DNA of 64,000 nucleotides from Temperatibacter marinus (lineage in GTDB: Bacteria; Pseudomonadota; Alphaproteobacteria; Sphingomonadales; Kordiimonadaceae), in NCBI RefSeq assembly GCF_031598375.1, contig NZ_CP123872.1, positions 3,096,501-3,160,500 of the forward strand, read 5' to 3'. The notes below the pieces were generated by a model. The model did no database searches. It was not told where the DNA came from and worked only from the letters and a program-made list of their open reading frames with translations. Both the position numbers and the translations under genes were made by a program. Positions 52,037 to 59,154 of this stretch are shown here, in pieces; the stretch's first letter is position 1, and every line of letters begins with the position of its first letter.

Positions 52037-53800
52037 CTATCCTTTCGGCAGTAAATCATCATCAAAAGACGAGAAAGGCATTAGCTCGTCATTAATACTG
52101 CGTGGTGGTGTATGATTTGTAACGATTGGCTTATAGGGAACTGGATCAATCAAGATAGGCGCTGTAATCCCAAGCTGAGGAATGCCTCCTGCTCCCATAA
52201 TAAGGCAGCAACGCTTAGGTAAGTTCATAAGAACATTAGTTGAAAAGTATGGCACTTGAGTTTGAGCTAATGTTCTTCCTCTTTTATGAAGTTCAGAATT
52301 AGCTTCATTGGTCTCAGTTTGTTGAATTTCATTATCCACCAAAATTGTTCCAGTTAGATCAGAGAACATCTTTGCAGTCTTTGGATTCTGACAACGATAA
52401 GACAGTTTAAGTCCAGTATTGTCTGTTACCGTCTGATAAACTACCTTTGGCTCCAGACCTGCTACCGCAATTTCAATATCACCTAAACTTTGATGACAAA
52501 GCCAATACGAGGCATTACTTGACCTTAGGGCCCCAAGACTATCACAAATTACACGCGATAATGAATATTTAAATTCATCTCCCACGATAGTAACATGGCT
52601 GGATTTATCGTCTCTATTTTCTACGATTTGAGGAATACGAGCAAAGATTAAACGCTGAAGCATTTTCACTGCATCATCCCGCATGGCACCCTTAAAATAC
52701 CAAACTCCCTGTGAAGAGAGAATTTCCTCTAAATCATTCGGCGCATCAGTCTGCACGGCAGGAATCAGTGCAATTTCTTTGATTTTTTTATAAACATCAC
52801 CCAACTCATCATTAATATCTTCTGCTAAATCCAAAAGTTTTGGAAAGCTGGGGTTCTCATCAATCATATAACATAGTGTATATAATGGATCGCGCTCATT
52901 AATACGATAGTGATCACTATCTTTATCGCTTAAGGACAAACCGAACGCCGAGATTAAAAGCTCATACAAATCTTCAGGCGTTATATTATGTAATGGATTA
53001 AACTGAGGTGGTTGATCTCTTTTTAAGTTAATTTCACGATAAGGAACACCTGCAATTTTTGCCGAATTTTCTAGTAATGCAGGCAAATAGACATCGTGCT
53101 TAGGGTCAATTGTGACAACAACATGCCTGCCCGAAAGGACTCTCTGGCAACAAGCAATAGCACATACCATGCTTTTACCTGCAGATGGTGCACCAACAAG
53201 CTGAACATTCGTTTCACGGTAGTAGTCTTCATCCAAAAAAATTGGTTTATGGTTTTCATCTAAACACAGAAAAACCTTGTTAAGTTTTAAAGCCTGCTGA
53301 AAGTATTTTGTGGGGTCATATTTAATGACTTCAGGAAATAATTTTGCCAAATCTCTGACATCTGTAAGCCCCTTCTTGTCGACACTCTTAAGTGCCCGTT
53401 TGGTCTTTCTATTCATGTATGGCTCAAGATATCGTGCAATCAAATGACGCAATACGAAGCCTGTTGGTAGACCTACCACTAATCCTGCAAATCCATACAT
53501 ATAAACCTGTTCAAAGTGATGTTTAAGCTGAAGGATGAGATCATATCTGGTGATAAATGCTGCAATTAAGCCTGTTCCAACAAAGAATGTAGCAGTATAG
53601 AAGATAACAATTAAACCACCCGATAGTAGTCGTGTAACAGATGGTAAGAATGATTTATCACCTTTGCATACGACAGATGTGCGATGAAGTGCAGGTAAAA
53701 GGCTGGCAATAAGAAAGGCATAGGTGAACAACCAATCTTTTGAGTGAGCGAGTGTGATGATAGAATATTGTACGAGGTCATGTGACGATAGCGAAAACAT
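52037..53800 (-). CDS. Type IV coupling protein (TraD/MobB-like ATPase)
   Basis: A 587-aa membrane ATPase. The N-terminus has membrane segments (LFTYAFLIASLLPAL; GLIVIFYTATFFVGTGLIAAF; MYGFAGLVVGLPTGFVL). The ATPase domain has Walker A QLVGAPSAGKSMVCAIA and a Walker B-like VTIVGDEF, with TIDPKHD between them. Such proteins dock the relaxase-DNA complex at a secretion channel. The start at 53800 has GGAGAA seven bases upstream; the frame is open to 53848. It precedes the MobC-like gene, and a large structured region lies just upstream. Confidence 0.82.
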   Translation of the reverse strand: MFSLSSHDLVQYSIITLAHSKDWLFTYAFLIASLLPALHRTSVVCKGDKSFLPSVTRLLSGGLIVIFYTATFFVGTGLIAAFITRYDLILQLKHHFEQVYMYGFAGLVVGLPTGFVLRHLIARYLEPYMNRKTKRALKSVDKKGLTDVRDLAKLFPEVIKYDPTKYFQQALKLNKVFLCLDENHKPIFLDEDYYRETNVQLVGAPSAGKSMVCAIACCQRVLSGRHVVVTIDPKHDVYLPALLENSAKIAGVPYREINLKRDQPPQFNPLHNITPEDLYELLISAFGLSLSDKDSDHYRINERDPLYTLCYMIDENPSFPKLLDLAEDINDELGDVYKKIKEIALIPAVQTDAPNDLEEILSSQGVWYFKGAMRDDAVKMLQRLIFARIPQIVENRDDKSSHVTIVGDEFKYSLSRVICDSLGALRSSNASYWLCHQSLGDIEIAVAGLEPKVVYQTVTDNTGLKLSYRCQNPKTAKMFSDLTGTILVDNEIQQTETNEANSELHKRGRTLAQTQVPYFSTNVLMNLPKRCCLIMGAGGIPQLGITAPILIDPVPYKPIVTNHTPPRSINDELMPFSSFDDDLLPKG

Positions 53801-54488
53801 AAAGTTCTCCATTCTGAATATCGAAATTGGTATTGAAGGGGATGCCAAGCGCGTAGCGTGCGGAAGCCACTAGGCTGAAGTAACGGCAAGGATCATTTAC
53901 ACTTCAGCAGATGAAATACTGGTGAATGATCTTTGATCTCGTCTGCCGACCGTCAGAAATAAAAGACGGCATAAACGAGATCGCAGCAAATCAAGACCCC
54001 AGTCTTGAATTGACTGCGACCAAAGAGGTAGTGAAGGTTCCCCAGAACCGGAAAACAATGTGTACACCCAAGTGTAGGCATGGTGGCTGCCTCGCCGCCT
54101 GTCGGACTGCAAAGCGGTCCCGACCATCCGAGAGTTGGTATTGCGTACAGCAAGCCCTTGGGCCCTTGAGTGAGGACGGTCAACAGCAGATAATAAATCT
54201 GCCGTTCCTCGCACAAGAGAGTGCTCAGTGCTCGGATGGTCGGGACTGATCACCTCACTGAGGTAAGGACCAGACAGGCGGCAATTTGCAGGGGTAATAT
54301 TGAACGGTACAGCATCGACTAGATGCCCGTTTAAGCCTGCAATACTAACGGTTTCAAGATATAAGGAGTGGCGTCCAGTAAACGAAGAAATATTCTTGAA
54401 ACCCACATTCTGTCGTTGACATACCTTGTTGACGAGGATTGTTGACACCGCTTTACAAGCAGTGTCAACAACAGATGATGCCTTAAGC
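53801..54488. other. Large non-coding region of nested perfect hairpins: candidate oriT or ornate RNA
   Basis: At least ten stems are visible. GATCATT/AATGATC closes 53891-53931. GATCTCGT/ACGAGATC (53935-53982) has an inner CCGTC/GACGG. TCGCAG/CTGCGA (53981-54019) encloses TCAAGAC-CCCA-GTCTTGA. Small hairpins lie at 54036-54049, 54063-54076 and 54252-54264. GCCGCCTGTC/GACAGGCGGC (54094-54282) encloses a perfect 16-bp pair, 54117-54132 with 54231-54246. TTGCAGG/CCTGCAA closes 54286-54342, GGTTTCAAGA/TCTTGAAACC closes 54350-54403, and TTGTTGACAC/GTGTCAACAA closes 54439-54471. It is richer in GC than the genes around it. It lies directly upstream of the coupling protein. Confidence 0.7.
54415..54453 (+). 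repeat. Three 13-bp iterons (GTTGAC-N5-TT)
   Basis: GTTGAC recurs at 54415, 54428 and 54441 with exact 13-base period, each unit ending in TT. The third overlaps the hairpin at 54439-54471. Iterons of this kind bind replication or relaxosome proteins. Confidence 0.6.
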
Positions 54489-54950
54489 CTAGGCATTCCA
54501 CTTACTCATGAATGTGTGTTTTTGACTTTCAGTAAAGTCGAAAATAACAGACAATGACTTTTCAACAAAGTCTTTCGTTGGTTGGATTTGAGCAAATGCA
54601 TTATTGGTACATTTGATGAATGCAGCCGAGAATTGAAGGTTCTTCACATCAAAGCCATTAAAGCTCTCGCCACTCATAGGCGTAAAGATAAATCGGCGAA
54701 TTTGATCTTCAATATGATCCAAGGTATCCACGCCGTAGCTATTTGCAACAGCATGCAAAGCAATAATGAAGTCTGTTGAAGGTGAGTATTCTGGGCTGTC
54801 TTTACCTTCATTGATCATGAGACAAACCATTTTCTTAACGAAAAGGTTTAACTCATCGTCAGACATCAGGCGGTATTGCAAACAAATGCCAGACGACAAT
54901 AAATGAAAAATGGATTTTGGACATAATTGTCCTGTATAGTGAAAACTCAT
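54489..54950 (-). CDS. Hypothetical island protein
   Basis: A 153-aa soluble protein with no recognised family. AGGAG lies eight bases before the ATG, which supports expression. The middle section (LFVKKMVCLMINEGKDSPEYSPSTDFIIALHAVANSYG) is helical. It sits just upstream of the structured region and could be a DNA-binding or processing partner, but nothing in the sequence proves this. Confidence 0.65.
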   Translation of the reverse strand: MSFHYTGQLCPKSIFHLLSSGICLQYRLMSDDELNLFVKKMVCLMINEGKDSPEYSPSTDFIIALHAVANSYGVDTLDHIEDQIRRFIFTPMSGESFNGFDVKNLQFSAAFIKCTNNAFAQIQPTKDFVEKSLSVIFDFTESQKHTFMSKWNA

Positions 54951-55092
54951 CAGTTTTCTCCTCTAAATAAATTCAAACAAAACGATACACTTCACCTGCA
55001 ACACAGATGTTGACCGTATTTTTCATTTGTCAGTGAAGAGACTTTAAGGTAAGCTTCAGGTCTGAATCGGAGCTGACCTTGTGTCTCTTCAT

Positions 55093-55129
55093 TAAAAAGC
55101 GTCATAGCCCTTGGGCATTGGCGCTTTTT
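55093..55129 (-). terminator. Bidirectional intrinsic terminator
   Basis: AAAAAGCG pairs with CGCTTTTT around an inner GCCC-TT-GGGC stem, with T runs on both strands. It lies downstream of the four-gene operon. Confidence 0.65.
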
Positions 55130-55231
55130 TACTTTCCCACCCATTACGTATGCAATGAGCATCGAAGCTGACAATCTAGATATTAACAAAAAACTGCTAC
55201 CACCGCAACCCCGAATAAATATTTTTTCTTT

Positions 55232-55249
55232 TGTAACCAATAGGTTACA
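55232..55249. promoter_or_regulatory. Operator-like inverted repeat TGTAACC-AATA-GGTTACA
   Basis: A perfect 7-bp inverted repeat with a 4-base spacer. It is followed by a T6 run ten bases... further on the plus strand, so an alternative reading is a weak terminator. It shares the TGTAACC half-site with the LacI operator at 28.77 kb, but with a different spacing. Confidence 0.4.
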
Positions 55250-55421
55250 CTATGTTTTTTAATAAAATAGTATAATTATCATTTCTTCATACATTTCTAT
55301 TTCTACTCAAATATTAAATAACACATCGACAACAAATTGATTATCAAGTCAGCCTGATAAATTTGAAAATGAATTTTCACCGAAGACGGACATAGCTGAC
55401 TGTTTAACTGGCTTGGGGAGT

Positions 55422-56645
55422 TTAAGCTTTACCTGTATGAACAATTTTAGGAAACACACCTCTTTCAAGAGCGTGATTAGCGATATCAATTAAGTTATCA
55501 AAAAAATGATCTGAGCTAGTCGAATTTTTTGTTAATAGATGTAATTGAGGGTAGTCCGTCAAAACCACAGGAAGTTCCAAATCAACCATCAAATTTATAA
55601 CTGGGTCACTACATTCTTTATACTCGTCATCAAACAATTCCTTAACAATAACTAGTCCAATAAGCTGTTTATCCAAATTCATGATTGAAATTGAGTTAGT
55701 TGCAGTTTTTATTGATATTCCATTGTTGTTTTTTGCATGGGTCATTGCTCCACACAATTGATCTATTGCTTTCGATATATGCCTTTTTATGGTTTTTCTT
55801 TTCCTATCTATCTTTCTGGTAAGAGACTTAGGCGTATTAGGACTATCTTTGGCTTGAATGAATAAAACTTCATGCTCGGTTACAACTAATATATCCGTTA
55901 ATTCCTTATCTGTATCTATCCTGTATGGATTTACATAAATCTCAGATTTATCGAATATTCGTCTCATGAGGAGTGCTATATCACGCTCTTGCATATCCCC
56001 AGGATTTTTATCTCGATCGAGACTGGTCATTGCAATCGACTGCATATCATCATTAAAGCCGTCGAACTCTTCGCGGACATCTATAATAAGCGTATCATCA
56101 GGATAAATTCTTTTTTCGAACTTGATAGTAAAAGCATTAGCATCATCCGCAACATCTCTGACAGAAAATCTTCGTTGTAATCGTTTTAATATGCCTACAA
56201 CATCACCTTTTTCTGAGTTATAAAACTTTGCCTGAGTAAGAAGATTGCCAAATATTTCATGCTTTTCATTGATTGCTGAAATTCCCATTATTTCTCGGTC
56301 AAGTTCATCAAAAAAGTATATATCAAACTCGGACTGATTAAGGGCATGACAAATATTTAGCATTAACTCGTCATCATCAAAAATTGGTGTCGTTAGTGTC
56401 AGAGGTTCGTCATGGTCATCAAAGAACGCAGTGATCAAACCTAAACTGTATAAATCATTCTCATAATCCTTTAAAAAATATACTTTAAATTCATTCTGTG
56501 TACGGGCTGTTAAAATCATTTCCTTTGTTGTTTTTATTACAAAAAACCATTTGCCAGTCTCATTATTTTTTAAAGGTATATACCCACCATTAAATGGTTG
56601 AATGTATTTGATAATTTCTGGGTATAAAATAGAGATCATTGTCAT
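55422..56645 (-). CDS. PD-(D/E)XK-like nuclease-fold protein, last gene of the defence operon
   Basis: A 407-aa protein. Near residue 250 a restriction-nuclease-like core is visible: TDILVVTEHEVLFIQAKDSP, with D251 and Q264-A-K266, where Q replaces the usual Glu as in some PD-(D/E)XK enzymes, and E220 as a possible upstream acid. The N-terminal 200 residues are unassigned. The gene starts six bases after the HEPN gene stop, so the two are co-transcribed. A nuclease effector role is inferred from this motif and the operon. Confidence 0.6.
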   Translation of the reverse strand: MTMISILYPEIIKYIQPFNGGYIPLKNNETGKWFFVIKTTKEMILTARTQNEFKVYFLKDYENDLYSLGLITAFFDDHDEPLTLTTPIFDDDELMLNICHALNQSEFDIYFFDELDREIMGISAINEKHEIFGNLLTQAKFYNSEKGDVVGILKRLQRRFSVRDVADDANAFTIKFEKRIYPDDTLIIDVREEFDGFNDDMQSIAMTSLDRDKNPGDMQERDIALLMRRIFDKSEIYVNPYRIDTDKELTDILVVTEHEVLFIQAKDSPNTPKSLTRKIDRKRKTIKRHISKAIDQLCGAMTHAKNNNGISIKTATNSISIMNLDKQLIGLVIVKELFDDEYKECSDPVINLMVDLELPVVLTDYPQLHLLTKNSTSSDHFFDNLIDIANHALERGVFPKIVHTGKA

Positions 56646-56651
56646 GTGTCT

Positions 56652-57245
56652 TTAAGTAGAGATGTTTAATACGCTAGCTAGATGTGAAAAAACGGCTGTT
56701 GTGAAATACTCAGAAAGCTCAATAGCAAGATACGCATCATCTTTAGATACTGGATTACAAGAATGTACTGCAGAATTTCTAATTTTTTTCTGTCTTTCCC
56801 ATTCTTGTTTCAAGGTTCGCCCTGTATCACCAAACTCTTCTTCACTTAGGTTTACGCCATATTTTTCAAGAATTTTGAAAAGCAAATTCAAGAAATTCTT
56901 GTTTTGCATAACAATCGGAGCAATGATCTCATCAACACTTTCATCATGAATAAATCCCGCAACTACGGGTTCTAATAATACTTTTTTGATGAAATATTCC
57001 GTTGCCGCAAATGCAAAAACAAAAGAAGCAGTACTATCTACTTTTAAGATAGCTTTTGCTTTTTCTAAGTATTCTAGAGCTGGCGCAGCTAACTTCTTAT
57101 TAGCTCTATAGTATGAAGATAATCGTTCATCCTGAAAATCAGCTATGATTTCATCTCGAGCACCTTCGATTATTTCTTCTACCATTTCATCATAGGCCGC
57201 TTGTTCAGCATACCAATAATCTCGATCTTCATCTGGGTGTGCCAT
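56652..57245 (-). CDS. HEPN-like protein with an R-x4-H motif
   Basis: A 197-aa helical protein. IRNSAVHSCN places R156 and H161 in the R-x4-H motif of HEPN ribonucleases, late in an all-helical C-terminal half that has the HEPN/apea-like look (SFVFAFAATEYFIKKVLLEPVV). The start overlaps the helicase gene by 17 bases and has a GGGGGA site. HEPN proteins cut RNA in many defence and toxin systems. Toxicity here is not proven. Confidence 0.65.
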   Translation of the reverse strand: MAHPDEDRDYWYAEQAAYDEMVEEIIEGARDEIIADFQDERLSSYYRANKKLAAPALEYLEKAKAILKVDSTASFVFAFAATEYFIKKVLLEPVVAGFIHDESVDEIIAPIVMQNKNFLNLLFKILEKYGVNLSEEEFGDTGRTLKQEWERQKKIRNSAVHSCNPVSKDDAYLAIELSEYFTTAVFSHLASVLNIST

Positions 57246-59154
57246 TTACATTCCCCCAATCCAGTTTCTTTAATCCTAATGTCGATAATTTAGTCTCGTC
57301 AGCGCCTTCAGGAACCGCCCAAATGAGTAACTTTCTTGGCCTTGAGCTCGCTACGTAGGCAAATCGAGCTGGCTCTTGAGAACTATCCTCCAACCACTTT
57401 TCCCAATGGCCGTCCTTGCCCTTTGTTGGTGATGATACGAGCATTACTGCATCTAATGTATCCCCTTTGACTGAATGGATTGTTCTAATAGGAATATTCG
57501 TGGCGTTTCGCTTTACATATTTAATCGTCTGAATAACATTTTTACTGGCATCACCACTTGGCGAGCTAAAAACAAGCTTGCTAGGTATGCTGAACTGATA
57601 TGATCTATCATTATATTCTAACAAATAATGACTGTTAGTGACTGCATTATGAAGAGTTACTTTTAGCTTTTTTGCCCATGCTGACCATTGCAGTTCTAGG
57701 TTTTTAACCTCATTGTCATCACATACCTTTGTTAAAATAGAAGCAATAAATGTACGCCAATTAGAAGCTGTAGAAACAATTGATGGTAAATGGAATTTGG
57801 AGGGGCTAGCTGAATTATCATTAAAATATTTATTGGCTAAGAATTTTCCCATCAATTTTAGCGCATCAATTAAACTCTCCTCCTCACCTTCACTCCAAAT
57901 TTTAATAGCTAAAGCGACTTCATGTGAGGGCTTTAGATTGGCATTTGATGCAGGGCGCATTCTAGAGATCATCGAATGACCTCGTGTGATTATAGCTGAA
58001 GTTTTAAATAGACCTGAATTATCACGTTCTAGATATTGTTCAAAACTTTCAGATAGATCACTAATGTTCCTTTTGTCATATAATACATAAAAGCAATCTA
58101 AAGCAGGGATTTTGGCATTGCCTTTTATTGGAGTACTTAAATCAATAACTTTATTACAGAAATCGACAACACCTTGATGGCTTCTAAAGTTATTTGTTAA
58201 CTTCAATACTTTCATCTTATTTTCATCAGCAAAATTTTGGACTAAACTGGGATCAACTTTTTTAAAGTTATAGATTGCTTGATCTAGGTCCCCTACCAAA
58301 TTGATAGAAATTCCTTTGTCATGTAAAGTTTGCAATATAATTAATTGCCCAGCAGATAGGTCTTGGGCTTCATCAACAAAAATACAAGGAAAACGTTTTG
58401 CTAAGAAATCACATAATTCATCTTGCTTATCGAGCAACTCTTTACACATAAGCTCTATATCTTGATAATTAGCAAAGCCTGCTTCCCAAAATTTCTTTTT
58501 TGTATTTAACAATTCAGTATTTTGCCATATTTCTAAAGTCATACTGTTTCTAGCGGAATCTACAGTGCGTTTTCCACTTGCAAATTCCCATTGGCTACTT
58601 GAAACATCATAATGGTACTGATTAGCGAATGGTGTACCAGTCCCATTATATTGATACTTAGTAGAGTAACTATTAAGAAACCCCGCTTCTGATGATGGAT
58701 CAATTAATCTGAACGACCTATCCAGATCATTTTGATCCTCTCCATTATATTTAGTGAGATGATGCAGGAAAGGGTGAGCAATATAAGAATGTAACCAGCT
58801 ATCGAAGGTGCCAACAAAATGTGGGTAAACGATACTGCTCAACCCTGTAAATTCAGAAATTCGATCTGTGATGACATCTGCTGCATTGTTAGTAAATGAT
58901 AGAATTGCAATGCCGCCATTTATCTCCCACCTAGAAATTTCATAAGCAGCTTTTATTGCGACTACTTCTGTTTTTCCACTTCCTGGGCAAGCCTTAAGAA
59001 ATGTAGATTCATCTATTGATGAAAAAATATAGTCTAATTGTTCCTCAGTTTTTTCATCAATACGGCATGCCCCGTAAGATTGGCATTTATTACAGCTTTT
59101 ATGTTTAGTTCCTGAAGGACATAATGCATTAAGTAATGATGATTTATTAGTCAT
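57229..59154 (-). CDS. UvrD-like superfamily 1 helicase (GajB-like)
   Basis: A 641-aa SF1 helicase: Walker A LKACPGSGKTEVVA (residues 53-66), GGIAILSFTNNAADVI, Walker B CIFVDEAQDLSAGQL, VGDLDQAIYNFK, LTNNFRSHQGVVDFCN and IRTIHSVKGDTLDAVMLV near the end. The first 30 residues hold four cysteines (C12, C21, C24, C30) in a metal-site-like pattern. The ATG at 59154 has GGAGG eight bases upstream and overlaps the stop of the OLD nuclease gene by eight bases. The pairing and order match GajA-GajB of Gabija, although both proteins here are larger than typical members. Confidence 0.85.
   Translation of the reverse strand: MTNKSSLLNALCPSGTKHKSCNKCQSYGACRIDEKTEEQLDYIFSSIDESTFLKACPGSGKTEVVAIKAAYEISRWEINGGIAILSFTNNAADVITDRISEFTGLSSIVYPHFVGTFDSWLHSYIAHPFLHHLTKYNGEDQNDLDRSFRLIDPSSEAGFLNSYSTKYQYNGTGTPFANQYHYDVSSSQWEFASGKRTVDSARNSMTLEIWQNTELLNTKKKFWEAGFANYQDIELMCKELLDKQDELCDFLAKRFPCIFVDEAQDLSAGQLIILQTLHDKGISINLVGDLDQAIYNFKKVDPSLVQNFADENKMKVLKLTNNFRSHQGVVDFCNKVIDLSTPIKGNAKIPALDCFYVLYDKRNISDLSESFEQYLERDNSGLFKTSAIITRGHSMISRMRPASNANLKPSHEVALAIKIWSEGEEESLIDALKLMGKFLANKYFNDNSASPSKFHLPSIVSTASNWRTFIASILTKVCDDNEVKNLELQWSAWAKKLKVTLHNAVTNSHYLLEYNDRSYQFSIPSKLVFSSPSGDASKNVIQTIKYVKRNATNIPIRTIHSVKGDTLDAVMLVSSPTKGKDGHWEKWLEDSSQEPARFAYVASSRPRKLLIWAVPEGADETKLSTLGLKKLDWGNVNGTPR

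Larger units (their letters stand above)
54951..55421. other. Intergenic region with a bidirectional terminator and an inverted repeat
   Basis: 471 bases without a supported gene. It contains a terminator hairpin (AAAAAGCG ... CGCTTTTTT, 55093-55129, with an inner GCCC/GGGC), probably ending the defence operon, and an inverted repeat at 55232-55249. A TTG-initiated frame of 82 codons (54992-55240) runs through both and is not credible. Confidence 0.55.

Noticed and set aside
53926-54249. 107-codon plus-strand frame in the same region
   Set aside because: Same reasons; it runs across the arms of the 16-bp inverted repeat.
53897-54496. 199-codon open frame through the structured region
   Set aside because: It overlaps many perfect hairpins, is rich in Ser and Arg, shows no domain pattern and no good ribosome site. 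The open frame is explained by the GC-rich composition of a non-coding region.
54992-55240. 82-codon frame starting at TTG
   Set aside because: It starts inside an inverted repeat and runs through a clear terminator hairpin, with no ribosome site.
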